Assembly: GCA_914767715.1 (NCBI GenBank)
Contig: OU612075.1
Span: 6,386,001 to 6,450,000, forward strand
Direction of reading: 5' to 3'
Source of the DNA: Membranipora membranacea
Taxonomy: Eukaryota; Bryozoa; Gymnolaemata; Cheilostomatida; Membraniporidae
Length of the DNA: 64,000 bases
The position numbers were made by a program, and so were the translations under genes. The notes below the pieces were generated by a model. It did no database searches. It saw nothing but the letters and a program-made list of their open reading frames with translations, and was not told the DNA's origin. Below, piece by piece: positions 44,196 through 59,100 of the stretch (within the stretch, counting starts at the first letter, position 1; every line of letters begins with the position of its first letter).

Positions 44196-47100
44196 ATGAA
44201 TTCCCTCACGTATGTGGTTCAAAATCATGTTATAAATATATCCAAAAAATAGAATAAAGATTTTTTGAATTAAATTATTAATTGAAACCAAGATGATAAA
44301 GGTAATTGAATGAAAGAACCAGAGCACACTAATGATATATATTTCTAAGCGTATCATTTTACCTGCACATGCTCCCAGCAAAATTTATTTATGATTAGAG
44401 GTTGAGCAAATACGAGGCATCAACATCATACAGAATATTCTTTATGGTTAGACATATAATAGTGGCATAGTCCTGTCTATAACTCATAGATCAGGTACGG
44501 TGAAGCTTCAAGCGGTTTGAGTGGCACACCCCTCAACAGTGTAACGCTGCCAATGAGGGGATCACCGAGCGGTGGTCATCTGGTTTTTGAGACAATTTTT
44601 TGCAGATGTCCACAGAATCTCCTCAGACGATCTGGAGCTACGAGATGATGCCGCTTGCAGTCCTTCGTAGAATTCATCGTAAATGTAAAATAAATGTAAA
44701 TGCGTAAATTTTCTGACCGTGCTAGACTGGATAATTGATGGAAAAGACTCTGGCCCCAATGAAAGGCTCAATAATATGATTACAATATTGCAGGTTATGC
44801 ACCATGATTGATTAAACCGAAAACTGACAGAAAGTACACATTATTGCTTCACAGTAGAAGAAAGCCTTTAGAATAGGTATACACCCGAGGGTGCTGGGGG
44901 CTGAAACCATCAACCTTGAAAGCACCCCCGATAGGATTCAAACCCACAACTCTTGCGGCACTGTCGCCTAGCAGTGAATAGCAAGCGTGTTAAGCAATTG
45001 CGCCATCTCACCATCCCAAAAAAGAATGGGTTTATGGCGCTAATTAGCATGCCGGCTATTCACCACTCAGAGTTGTGTTCTCTTGTCCCATAGCTGAGTT
45101 CACTCCCCCATTGACATCTTATGCAACACAGCGTACGTGTTAGGGCTATTACATGGCCCATTGCTTGGACCCCTTGTAGTGAGCTTTTTTAGCTGTCTTT
45201 CAAAATTATCTTTCCATGCTGTCACATGTCTCAATTTATATATACAGCTCACTGTTGCATCATATCCACTGTCAGTAAGGCTTTGCAGATTGTCATTATG
45301 GTGATAAGTTGAATCTCTACAATGAATCAAAATTTTGTAATCAAAAGCTGTCTTCAACTTATCAGCTACAACTAACAATTGACGTCAACTTTCAACTAAT
45401 AAGCTTACATCAGAATACAACAGCATCTGATACCAAGGAATACACCGGAACTAGAATCCAAGAAATGGAGTCCTATCATAGTAGTCTATAATATATAGTA
45501 GTCTCCAAAGCATTTGAACATTGAAAACAGGCCTTTTTTCTAGTTCCAGCAAAAGACCATCACATTGGAAGTCCATCAAACTTTGTCCTATCAACAGAAA
45601 TACTCAACCCACCTTACTTACAGTCCTCTGAATAACCTGTGCTGAAGGAAGCACCCACATTGATGACGTGATATACTATTGCATGTATATCTCTGATCGA
45701 TAGATAGTGAATCAATTCTCTTTGCATGAGTACCATCAGAAGGAATTCGATGTGACGATTAGCAGTAAATTTCAGTAATTAGGGGCGAGTACTTGTTGGG
45801 TACTCATACTAAATAGACTCTAACGATCATAGATATGCATGTCAATGGTGAAGTCTTGATGTCAGTGCGGGAAGCACCTACGACCTTGAAGACCAATTCA
45901 TGCATCAGCTCATTGGTTGTTTGGCACAGGGTGGTCTTTCATTTTGTTACTCATCTTGCAATTGACAATTAAACATAATACATGTTCTAAAAGCAGTCAC
46001 CTTATCTTTACCTCCTTTATTCAACATTATTCTTTGGTAACAACCTGACAATCAGTTTAAGATGCAACCAGCAACTAGTATCACTTATGACAGGAACTTT
46101 TCAAATCCATTGCTATTTCTTAAAATATGGTATATATTCTGCTCTTTATGCAGTAATATAGTAGTTATATTCTGCTTTCTTTCTAGTAATGCAGAAAATC
46201 TGAAGAAGTTGAGTGAACGAGAGATAGAGCTGGGAATAGCTGGAACCACAAAGTCATGGCATAACATATACAGAGATAGCGCGTGGATATTTGTGGGAGG
46301 CTTACCGATGGACCTGACTGAGGGAGATGTCATCTGTATTTTCTCACAGTAAGCCTCTAGTGTTGTTTGGGAATGTTGAAAGAGTGATCATCTAGCTGCA
46401 TAGTGTAGTGACAGATCTCTGACCACTGTTCCAATGGACCTGTATTCAAAACTTCTTGTGCCATATGTCTTGATCAACGGTTTATCCATGTTATATCATT
46501 AGTAAAATAAATATTATGGCCGCTGTATTGTTTTACACGTATACCCATTGACGGCTATTACCTTTAAAGTGTCAGTCCTAATTGCAGTAAAACTGCTGCA
46601 AAGTCGGAAAATTGGGATCATAGTAGATCATTAGAACAAGATTGTTCCCTTTGTGGTGGTAGAGGGATATTGCAAATGTTATCGAGACGCATCGATACTA
46701 AACATTTGCAATATCCCTCTGCCACCACAGAGGATACAAACTTGTTCTAGTGGGTCACAGTGATCCCAATGTATATCCATACTACTGCTTGAGAGACATC
46801 TGGTCTCTACTCGTAATGACTGTTTGGTGTCATATCAATGTTATTAAACTCGCATAAAATTTGCCACTCATTATTTAGAGTTGTCCTTCATTAGTTCAAT
46901 AAAACGGAACAAGTGATGAAAACTCCAAAATACTTGAAAATCTTGTACACCCATGAATAAGTTTTGTGGTAAATGCCCACTTTTTGCATGTGCACAAACA
47001 AATTCAGTTTGGTGGTCATTGCACCATAGCAACTTAATTAATGGACAGGACTTTGGTGCTGGAGTTTTAGTACTGAATGAACTCCCGCTTGCAATTAGGA

Positions 47101-50100
47101 AAAGTTACGTTTCCAGTAGCAAAATGTAACTAGTCTGTTTAGAAGTTGTTCTGCCGCTGCACTACGGTGCAGAGAGACTCGTATTTCAAGGTCAATATTT
47201 AGTAAGGTTTACTCCCTCAGGTCGCTATCAAATCTTCAAATACCGTGTCCAGCTTTGTGCCAAATGTTTTAGAGCCAATGCGATCCACTATCTTAACAGT
47301 GTTTTTCAGAAGTGATCAGTCTTGTTGTATTTTTATATTATTTATCGTATTTCATTTGACTGTATTGTAAAACATTTTAAAACTGTTACCAGAGCACCCT
47401 ACACCCTACACTTTTATTTCTCAGAAAATGAGATCAATACAAACATACATACATACATATTCCAGTAACCTCTATATTTTAGGTTTGGTGAGATAGTAAA
47501 CATCAATATGGTACGTGACAAGAAGACAGGAAAGACTAAAGGCTTTGCTTTCATCTGCTATGAAGATCAGCGAAGTACTATAATAGCTGTCGATAACTTC
47601 AATCTTAGTAAGGTTAGTCTGGTTAAAAGTGGTAATACAAGGAGAATGAATGATATGAATGAGCAGTGATCCTTTATATAACACTGACAGTGAACTTTGA
47701 GAGAGATCGACTCGGACTCATAGAAAGTTACCATATATGGTGCCTTCCAACATGCCCTATCAACCCCGGCAAAATACTCCCGCAAAACCCAAAAATAATA
47801 AATGAAAGATTTCATGTATCTACCTACCAATCGCAAAACCTTGATTGTAGTCCAGGATACACTTGTGGGTTTGCTTTCTCAATGAATGCCACCTAACATG
47901 GCATCAGCAAATAGGACACTCAATTTCATAGACATACTCTCGGTCAGGGCAGGATAAGATTCATCATCAACCAATAGTGAGATGTAGGCAGGGAATGTGA
48001 GAGATGTGTGGATTAAGTTTGAGACAACTCACCTGCACATGGAGTTGCTTCCCCTCAAGTTGGCAGCATCTCACCAGTATGATGGTAGAGTCACACAATA
48101 CATGCAAATTTGATCAAGGAGATGCATGTACTCTACTTTTGCAGAGAAATAATGACTTATAGTTTGGAGTTGTTCCCTGCCGGTCATCAAATAGTCAATG
48201 AGGGCACAACTTGTAATTGTTCACTCCACCTGTTGCATGAGAACTGAGGTCCTGTTCAACGTTGTTGTCCATCAAGCATAGGAATGCGATGATAGCAAAG
48301 ATCTTACATCTTGACCTCACTACGGTATTGTTTACTGTCACCAAAGTTCTCCAATGTTCCGTGAGAACTCCCAATAACACGCTGTTTACAGCTTAAAGTG
48401 GACATTGGACCACGGATTTCGTGAATTTGGCTCAGCGCCAGCAGGATTAACAACAACTATGAAAACATGTGTGCACTTTAAATGCATGTTTTAAGTGCCG
48501 ACACCTTTCAATCACTCAGTAGCCACAGCAGGTCATGAGTCAGAGTATCCAAAACAACAAGGAACGCTTAACACAAACATTGTGCTATGCCCATTGCTTT
48601 GAAAGTAGAGCATAAGTTGTAAAAGGATGATTGATGTTTGCGTTATGTTAGGGTGGAATTTCGCATCATCACACAATCAAACTTTATTTCCTGGTTCTCA
48701 TCTGCAATTACCAACCCTCTACTTCATATAATGACATGGTGTATTAATCGATTAGGGCTAAGAGATTTGGTTTTATAACTTTTAATTCGATTTCATTGAC
48801 CGCTAGATTGTCATTCAACTGGTTTTGGTCACCTTTCGTTGGATCTGCGTGTGACGGACAGTAGCTAGTATTGTCTGGAATCATTGTTCGCTCAGAACCA
48901 TGTAATAATCTTTTGTGTCTATCGTGTTCAGTGGATTCTTCAAAGCGTCAGTAGCCCATTAAGTGCCTCGAGAGCGAACTGCGTCAGTTGATTCGCTGTT
49001 GGGGCTTCTAAGAGCTTCTGCGAGGTGATCACGATTTAACATTCTGAAAACGTGATTATCATATAAGGAAACTTAAATTGGTGTGTGTGAAACTGCAAAC
49101 CTCATGGTAACATTCTGCAGAAATGGTAGGCCTACCCTGGTAAAAAGATTTCATAACTTGCAAATCTTGATGTTTTGATTAGCCGATGAGCCCTCATGTC
49201 CTGGTTGTGGTGCAAACCTGGATGACCATATTCACTATGTTTACCACTGTCCCAATTACAATAGCATTAGAAAATTTCCAACAACCACTCATTCTCTGGA
49301 TAAACCAACTGTCATCCAGAAAACCAAAACATGCATCGAGGTTCCAGAACTTATTAACTTTATTCATCAGTCTTGCAAGATTGACAACCATTAGATGCAA
49401 GAGCAAACTTGCTTTCCGGGGCCTTCCAGTACTGTACCTGTACTCTGATAATACATTCATGTTGTATTATCCCCCCTTGAAGACAAGACAAGATGTTTTG
49501 GTTGCAGAAGGTGAGGTGATGGTGATTGGGAGTGTTGTTTATATTGTTGAATTGTTGACCCTAAAATTGTCTGCAGAGGTAGACAGAGTATTCAATCTAA
49601 TATCCGGAGTGTTAATGAGAGCTTTCTACTGCACATTTATGTTACTAATTTGGGTATTTTAGATTATTGCAAAAAAAATACATCCTACACTTACACTATT
49701 TAATATATAAAGAGTTTGTCAATATTCTAACCACTGAATCGGTTTCCATATCTAATACACGTAATTACACCTAATACCACATGGTGAAATTTCAAATTTT
49801 CAAGTAAATGAGTTGTAGCAATCCTCACCCGTGTTGAGAAAAACCACCCATATTCAGTCCACAACAAGTAAATGTACTGGTTAACATTATGGTGAAATTT
49901 ACTCTCATTATATTGGAACTAGTAAAGTCACACTTCGATCGGTAAGATTTGCATTATGAACTGATGATTGTGATGACAACATCTTGGGATTACAAAACTT
50001 GATCTTCTAATCTAATGTTTATGTTGATGTTCTCCGCCCAGGAAAGGACCCCTTGTCAGCTTTTGATATGTTGTTGTGGGTCTTATCCTTAATACTCTCG

Positions 50101-53100
50101 CCCTGAGTAGACATGACTATGAATTCGGCACATTTGATAAGCTCTCATTCATTCAGATTAACCCTTAAAAACACTGGATTACGAATAAACCCCCATATGT
50201 AGATAGAAGAGCATCGCCTTTACAGCTGTTCTTTTATCCAAATGTAATAATGATAAGGTGATCACTGCCTCTTTGATGTGGGACTTACACCATCATTCGC
50301 TGGCTTTGCATCATATGGTGGGAGCTACATGCAATAGATAAGAACCTGACAACTTTCCTTATTTGATAAGTTGATGAAATCAAAAAGCTCTGCATGCAAA
50401 TTTTCTCTTTGATAGCTCATACAGTCACTTCACAAAGATTTTAAACGATGAATCCCATCCACTTTATAGTCGCTTAAGTTTTAACAGTAACAGAACTTCC
50501 TCTCGAGCCAAACAAGTATTCCGTCCAAAACGATGCAGAACCACAAAGAGGTCTAACAGCTTTTTTTACTATTTTATGACCTATCATGATAATGGTCTTG
50601 TGTATCGTACTTAACCATACCTAACTGCAGTATATCCTTTTAGTTATGTATTTTTTTTTTTGCAGCTACCAGTTTTTTAACCCACACTTACGTACATTCG
50701 ATATCATCTCGCATACATGTATATTGAGTATGGCAGAATGTAATACAATACATTTACTATTACAACAGATAGTAACGCAACTTCTTTGCCAGCATCGTCT
50801 CTTGCTTATTTGATAAGTTGATGAAATTGAAAAGCTCTGAAAGTGTTCATGTATCAGACCAAGGAGTTACAGTCTCTAACTCCTTGATCAGACTCATTGG
50901 TGCGGTTGCACTTGAGGAGGAAAACTTCCCAAATTTCGAGTGACCAATTAATTCAATGACGTCTGATCGACTTCTCTGTCGGGGCGGACGATATCAGCCT
51001 GACACAATGGCCGGTCGTGATATATGTATAATTTAATCATTAAGATAAGTTTGGTCGAAGAGTAGGTTAGCAAAGCGACTACTTGATTGGAAGCTGGGAA
51101 GTTAGTTTTGGCAAGTGCAAACCTCCGCACCAATCTGTAGTTGTGAGAGATACCTAGCAGGGCCGTTTTTCAGAAAAGATGGTAGGGGAGGCAAAAATCC
51201 GAGGCAAGTCCGGAGCTTCACCAGGAGGGGTGCTGTTAGCTTCTCCCCAAGCAATTTAAAGCAAAAAATTAGTAAATGGAAATCTCAGAAGAGCTGATTC
51301 TGACATGGGTTTTTCAAACAAAGTGTTTTTAGGCAATTGTATTTAGCTTACTAGGGAAGGCAGTGCCTCCTTGCCTCCCCTAGAACTACGGGCCTGCCTA
51401 GCTGCAATGGTAGCCCTACATACTGGTAGTGAAGTTGGTGGGGGTCAGATCGCTGGAAAAAATCATTAAAATGGTAATAATGTCGCTCTGCCACTTGCCT
51501 TAATTTCCACCCGCAGGATTGCATATTATTCTATCATTTTCCGCAATTTTATGTAAAGTTATTCTAAATGTGATTTGGATAAATTCAAATTTAATTCACT
51601 ACATCCTCAATTTAGCCAGCATAATGACTTTCTTACTGACCCAACAGATGTAGAGGTTTGCAAGGGTTACAAGGAAGGTTTGTTCCTGTTGATACATGTC
51701 TGGTTGTGAATATGATTGGTTTGTTCCTGTTGATAAAAGGCTCCTGTATACACATTCCATGCTAACAGGCACGCAGCAGCATATCATAATAGTAAAATGC
51801 ACCCTGCAGACACTCTCTTTGACGCAAATATGGCTAAAAAATATTTAGATAAAGAAATCCTTGAAATTGCTAGACGATTACATGCGGAATCTTGCCATAT
51901 AAACAGTGTCTAAATTTTCCCCATACTTGATCACCAGGAAATAATATCATGTACATAAATCCTAAACTTTTTCCTGCACTGAATCACCAACAAGTAAAGT
52001 TGTCAAATTTTGTGTGTGTTGAAACCTTTAGCGGGTATAGCGATTGCAATGATGTCGTGAACATGACTTTTTATATCCGTCCCTACCGGGTGCATATGAA
52101 TGATTCTTCAGTAGATGCAGTTGCAGAGTTCATAAACTTCCTTGATAAGCAGCCGTGATGGCTGTCATCTATGGCGCTAGTGTTTGCGATATGAGAACAC
52201 AATTCCTTTGCATCTCCATAGTCGTTTTCCTAGTTTGGTTTTAAGCAGTGCTTAGCTGCAAAATAAATGCTTGAAGGAGAAACCCTTGACATGACAGCTT
52301 TTGATATGATACGGTCATAGGAAAGATTATGGTTAAACCTCTCTAAATGTATCACTGTTTTGATGTTCCCGTGTTTTTCCGCAATGTTTTAGGTCTTACA
52401 AAGGACTCTGCGAGTTGACCATGTAAAGGACTATAGACCACCAGATGAAGATGATAAAAATGCAGATGACATCACCAAGAAAGTAAGGGCGGAGGGAGTG
52501 GCGCCCCGACCTCTAACTCCATCAGAAAGTAGTGAAGATGAGGATCTCATGCCGATGGATAGTAAACAAGGTAGAAGACGGTAACAGTGGGTAATAAGGA
52601 TAGTGGAAGAGCATCCCACAATGCAATTTTTTGGAATTCCCAGAGTAGTAGTATTACTCTAAAGTTGCATTGTGGGAATGTTATTTCATGTGCCCTTTCT
52701 GGAATTCCCAAAGTGGACAGACTAACCTGATCAAAGTGGTAGTTCCACTCTGAAGTTGCATCATGGGAATGTTTATTTCACATGCCCCTTATGATCTAGC
52801 AAGAGGCCATAAATATCTATGGTCTCTATACTAGCCAGATTTTAATATAAAATATAACATTTAAAATTAACAGTTACTAGGATACCTGTTTTAATGCGTA
52901 TACGTCCCAGAATAATTATATAATTTCAATCAATTTGACATCACCTGCCTCTTTCAAACTTTCACATCCCCCAGCTTTTCACACCTTACACCTCCACCAA
53001 AAATAATAATATCAACCTACATATAAGCTGAGTAAATACAGCAGGTAGTCGCATCATTAATAATCACACCTGTTGCTCTAAGATTAATCAGGTTACGGAA

Positions 53101-56100
53101 GTCTTGTGGGTTCATGAGGTGGGATTACTCCCCCATAGCATAGTTTGCCAAAATTTGAAGATGATGTCCAGCTAGTGGCTATTTTGAGTGTAGATGTGGG
53201 GACTTTATTGCACAAGTGACCACTAAACGTTGTTTGTTTCTTATCAAGTTTACGCTTGCACATTTATCCTAGGTAAAAGTCTGCACTTATGCCTTCTTGG
53301 TGATCATGTTTTGTGAGGTTGAACTTCAGTATATAGGATGTTGATACACTGTTTCTCATGAAACAAGTAAAGTTTACGAAAATGAAAATCTAAAAATGTT
53401 AGAGCTTATGGATTTGAAAATTGAAGGCGTTGAAGAATTTATGAATAATCTTTCCTTATGGTCTAAGGTTTCAGTGAAATCGAGTTGTTATCTTTTAAGT
53501 AAGTACTAAGACAGTCAGGGACATCTCAAGGTAAAAATTTTGGAGAATAATTTGCGTGTTGTTATTTACAAACATGGAACAGCTGTCCTAAACGATTAGC
53601 TATGATGAAGAATTATTCTTACAAAAAATAACTGACAATGCCAAAAAAAGGCCGCCAGTAGAGATTTTTATCACTTTTTCCATTGTCTTTCAAACTTCTA
53701 AACTCCACCCGGCTGATGATCTGTTTGAGCTGAGTGTTATCTTGGCATAGAGCATAACACACCCCAAAAGAAAGATAAGAATCCTTCAAAAACAAGTAAA
53801 TAACATTCAAATTTCTTTGTCTAGAAAAAAATTGTTTTTCTGGTTGATGCCAACAGGTGGCTGGTTTATGTAACAGAGTGACATGTTTTGTGATGTTTTT
53901 TATGGCGGATACTTCAGTCAGCGTTCAGAATAATAATTCGTTTTAAGAAACCATCAGTTTGTGAATTTATTAAGCATTGAAGTGTTAGGTAGCTGGCTAT
54001 GTTCAAGCTCAGTTTGGTATACCTATACATTTAAATATTATAAGAGTGTTTATATGTTTCTTGGTATACTCAAATGGAGCAAAGTATTCACAGGAGAAAG
54101 AGTTTGCCATTTATAGCTAGCTGATAATTGCGTATCCTTTTTACTCTTTATAACATTAGCTAGCAAAGATCGGTGCTAGCTAATATTAAGTAACACCCAC
54201 ACTAGCTAATATTAAGTAACTCCCATACTGGCTAATATTCACTCATAGAGGGTATGTATATCGGCAGTATGGGTGGCCGACAGTAGTATGCAGCCAGTAG
54301 GGCAAATTAATCAAGATTGTTTATTTTGAAATCGAACAATTCTTTGAAAAAATAGGATTTACCATGACTTGGACGAATAAAATTATCCTTTTTTTAATTT
54401 CCCGGTTGATGTTTGAGCACCCTAATGCTTTAAATTATTGCTATTTTCATCTGCACGCCAGACCAATAAAGTATAGAGGCTCAATAAAATAATAAAATTT
54501 TCATAAATAATTCAGATTTATCTGTGGCAAATTATTGTAGAGGATTTATGAGAAAACATACAAATTGTATTCAAAAAATGTCGTTAAGTTCTAATTGTAC
54601 AACGATAATCCAGCCATGATGAGGGATTTTCATAATTTGGAAAGTGCACTTGCTAGATTTAATGTTGTCAAATGAAACTCAGCGATGATTGATGGTTTTG
54701 CATCAACAGGTGAAAGTGTAAAACTTAACTCCTTTCGCTTAGTCATAAAATAGCGACTAATTAAGCAATTAAAGACTTAGCTGCGTTTCAAGTGCACAGG
54801 TTGTTAGTTTGTTTGATTCTCGCGACCGCAAAACAACCATGAAATCACGGTTAGCGAGCTAAAAATAGCGCTGCCTTTGAAATCCTACTCCATCCGCAGA
54901 CTATAAAAAGACTAAAAATAAAAGCATGAATCTTTTATAGCAGCCTCCGTTTATTTACTTTTCTAACCTGCAGCAATGAGTTGATATCAATTAAAAATGA
55001 TTCAGCAGACATTTTTATGACTGTCATTCCCGGCTAGAGATGCAACAGCACTGACAAAAAAACTGACCAGCTGTCGTTTTCCGCACGTTGCAGTCCTATA
55101 CTAATCATTTTCTGTTGCCTTGTTTTGGCGCAGCTCTACCCCAGTGCGTTTTGTTTTTCGTAGTATTTGAAATATGTTGAACTGAACAAATGTTTAGAGA
55201 TGTACAGCAGGTCATAAAGTTTTGAGTTGTGAAATATTTGTTATGTGGTTTCGTAGGTGTTCAAGAGCCTCTTCAAGATCTGCAATGTCTGAAGTAGGCA
55301 GAGAATTAGGATCCTCGCTGGACAAAGACGATTTTTGGAATCTTTGTCAGTTGTTTGTTTTATCGTGGAATCTTTCTTTTGAACTCTCAGTGCAAGGCCC
55401 GATCCTTAGATAGTAATGAGGAGTAAAAATAACTGCCGAAATAAAAGCCACCCTGGTAATTATAACCGATTTTAAAAATGTCTTTAGGACAAAGGCGGTG
55501 ATTGAAAATTTGGCTTTCGTCCATGTATCATCCTGTCTGTCAACGGCCCAAACTTAGTTGTATTTATTAAAGATACAAGCCAATTCATCAAATGCATCCG
55601 CTATATTTGACTCATAAGACGTTGCAACCTACGTTTTCACTTACCTTTCATAGTAAATTATGAGATTTGAATAGTTTTCTACCTCCTAATTGCCACTTAC
55701 GTTCTTACTTACCTTTCATGTTTAATCAATGAGATTTTAATAGCTTTCTTCCTCGAAATTGAATTAAAAAAATCATTTCCGACACCTCACAAGCTGTTCA
55801 TTCTAAGATTATTAGTCACCGCTTCCTCAAAGTTGTGGCCTTGATTAGATAAATCATCATTTTTAGAAGATGTTTAGTAAAAAAATAGGAAAAGATGACG
55901 AATTATCCAGTGGGTGTTTTTACCAAAATTAGAAATGACGCTTTAGAGCCACGTAATTGCTCAAATTCTCGCTTATTTAGTCTTTCAATGAAGCAATTAC
56001 GTTCCCAAATTGTTCACTCAGCATGAATAAGGTTCTATCAATGAGTGAGCGTTTTGGGAACTAACTCAACTCAACTAGGAGCAATAAATAATAGTGATGT

Positions 56101-59100
56101 TGCCAGCTTTTAATTGAAAGACCCCACGTACTAATATGTAATTTTATTTAAAATCTCATTTTTGAATAAATACTTTTTTATATACTCCCCTGGCTGAAGC
56201 CTGGTCACACAGCCACTTTTTTGTTTTGTTGGACAACTAAACAAAAAAGTGACTGTGTGACCAGGACACCCATGATGTCGTTTATTAGGATCCAGCTGTT
56301 GGTCTTTGTGCACACTCTAATCCACTTATTGTTGTCGTTGTAAAATCCACCAACCATGTCTGTAGAAAAGAAGAAAAAGAAGAAAGAAAAGAAAATGAAG
56401 AAAGAGAAAAGGATGAAAAAAAAGGACGAAAAAATTAAAGATGAAAATCATTCCCCTCCGAAGCCTAGAATCAAAGAAGAGCCGGCCTCTCCTAGTCGTC
56501 GTCACAATCAGGTTTTTATATACTTAGTAGTTTGCAGGCAGATTAATAATTTGGTTTGTGTATACCATAGAGGAGTAAAATATTTGCAGGAGGAAAAGTT
56601 CTCCTTTTTTATGACTTCATGTGAGCTTCCATCATAAAAGGCGAAAGATAGGTGGTAGCTAATATTAAGTCACTCCCAAAACTGTTGCTAGAAAATTTAC
56701 TCCTCTATGGTATATAGCAACAAAATGACATCAGCACACATACTTTTGACATCAGCACAATTTTGTGTGATGTTATTTAGATCATTGTGATGGCGTCATC
56801 ATAAGGGTACTAGCCCTGACAAACAAGGGCAAATTTATTAAAATTTAATAAAAATATTTTAATAATATTTATTATTCATTCAAGGTTGTGTTGTGGCTTT
56901 TGATATCAACACAGTCCTTGTCAGTCTGCATCTCTTTGATTGAATTTCAAATTATCCCTGATAAATAAGGAAGGCCACAGTAACTAGCATGGCTTCTAGA
57001 CTATTACTCCTTCCAATGGTTCTTAACTCCACACACATACTTTTTCATGGCGATCTCTAGACTACTTACAATTATCAGTCAAGTTAAAAAAATGAGGTGT
57101 TAACAGTGGTCTAAGCTATTCAACTATGTCAACTTTGTCAGACTATTTGACAGTCAAAAGACTCGCTCTCAAAGAAAATCAGCAAAAAATTGCAGAGATT
57201 TTGTAGATTAAATTAAATACTACATAATTTTCTATGATGGCAAGTCTTAGCAGAAGATGGGCATGTAAAATAGCATGGCAATTTCTTCTCCCATTTTTCT
57301 GTGACGTGTCGTGTTTTTGTTTTTCAAATAACTTGCGACAAAGTTCACAACTATTAAATTATGCGGTAGATTGACACTTAGCTGTATGCCGCTATTTGGT
57401 TGCCTTTCCCATAAAATAGAATTTTATTTGAAAATTTAATGCAGTAAGCCTTCTATGGGCTGAAAATTAATCAATTTTTTTACATTTAAAACTGCCCTGG
57501 CACTAATGCCATGTCTGTGATGTAATCATGTAGAAAATGGGCCTTGCTTGCGACACATTTGATTTTAATTTCAATATTCCACAGCGTTTTTTTGCAGGGC
57601 ATATATACCATCCTTGTGTCTTACTTGGTCGCCTAGGGCCAATAAGGCGGTTTTCTATTTAAATACAGCCCTTTTTAAGACTCTAAAGTGTTCTGTACTA
57701 TATTGGTCGTCTAGAAGTACTCTCAATAATACACCTAGAGCATTCCCGCAGCATTACCGCAAAAAAAGTCAAACAAAGGGTGATGGTTTACTCTTCCCTC
57801 CTGGAATTTGATTGGTAAAAAATTAACGATCATTGGATCGTCAGGAGTCTTGTTAATCACCTAAAACATCCTTAATCTGACACCAGTAAACATCATGACA
57901 ATAGTTAATGTTTATAATTTACACCTGGGGTGCTCCGAAGTTTGCTGAAATTGGTGAAGTCTTGCAATATGATTGGATGAAATTTGGAAGCACAGACAGT
58001 GGATTGTCATAAGCTTGAGGAGGTGACTGCCTAAAACCATGAGACATGTCAGATAATCTGAGCAAAAAACCTTATGTCATTGTGGATTTTGAGATAATCC
58101 ATTCCACTGACGACAAACTAGAATTGAGTTGAACCGGACACGTCCAAAGAAGTGCTATGAACTTTGAGAGACCTGACAGTGACTAAGTCTGGCTGGTCTC
58201 TGAAAATTTGTCGTGTTTCGTCAAACCAATTTGAGAGACTAGACTGTTTACATTAATTATTTGTACCAACCCGTTTCTTGATTCATGCAAGGTGCTAAAT
58301 CTGACGCGATTGAAACATTTATGTTGAGGCGCATATTTGCACTGGTCTGACGTGAGGGTGTATAGGCGGACAGTCAATGTGTTGAAAGAGATGTCTCGCC
58401 AGCATAAAGAATTAAAAATAAAGTTGAACCAGGAAAAAGTCTGGACAGAATTTAGATAAAAATTCCGTGGAAACATTGCTAAATATCACTATTGAGATAT
58501 AAATTATATTTATTTTATGCTACCTGCTCACTGCGAAGAAGAATTAGCGAGTAATTTGTCTCGTCTAGACAGTATAATGTAGGATTAAGAACCTGTTTTA
58601 CAAGTTTTAAACCGCTTTGAGCAGCTTGATTAACCGCTGCGCTGGACAATACCGTGTTTAGCCCTTCGCGACTCTGATGTGAATTTTAAAGGGATTATCC
58701 CTTGGAAAGTTAATAAAATATGGATGAAGAAAGGTTGGGAATGCGACATAGTGGGCTGAATCATGTCTTAATTGGCTTTCGCTTGATTTTGTATGATAAT
58801 CCATCTTTTTATTACTGAAAGTGTTGTGAATTATGTGTCTGTTTCTGTTCGGCCGACGACACCTAGTTATCCTCACACAGCTGGTCTGAATATGTAGAAC
58901 AAGTGTCGCACACATTAATAAGTGTCGCACACATTAATAAAACAATAAAAATAAATTAAAAATGCAAAGATGACATCTCCTGGAGCGCTGAGTAGAGTTT
59001 TCTAGCTCAATTTTTTCTACTTAATCAGATGATGAACATAAAATATCTTGTGTGAGAGATATTCTCTGGTAAGGAGCGAAACTCTTTCTTGTTTGGAGTT

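Noticed and set aside
46062-46352. 96-residue ORF as RBMX2 start
   Set aside because: A good acceptor at 46187 and the MNSLT exon at 44196 give the family N-terminus; the upstream part of this ORF is intron.
49186-49662. 158-residue hydrophobic ORF
   Set aside because: Overlaps a LINE zinc-finger tail in another frame and lies in an RBMX2 intron.
58183-58930. Minus-strand ORFs in RBMX2 intron 5
   Set aside because: No recognisable motif, no flanking splice signals that extend them.
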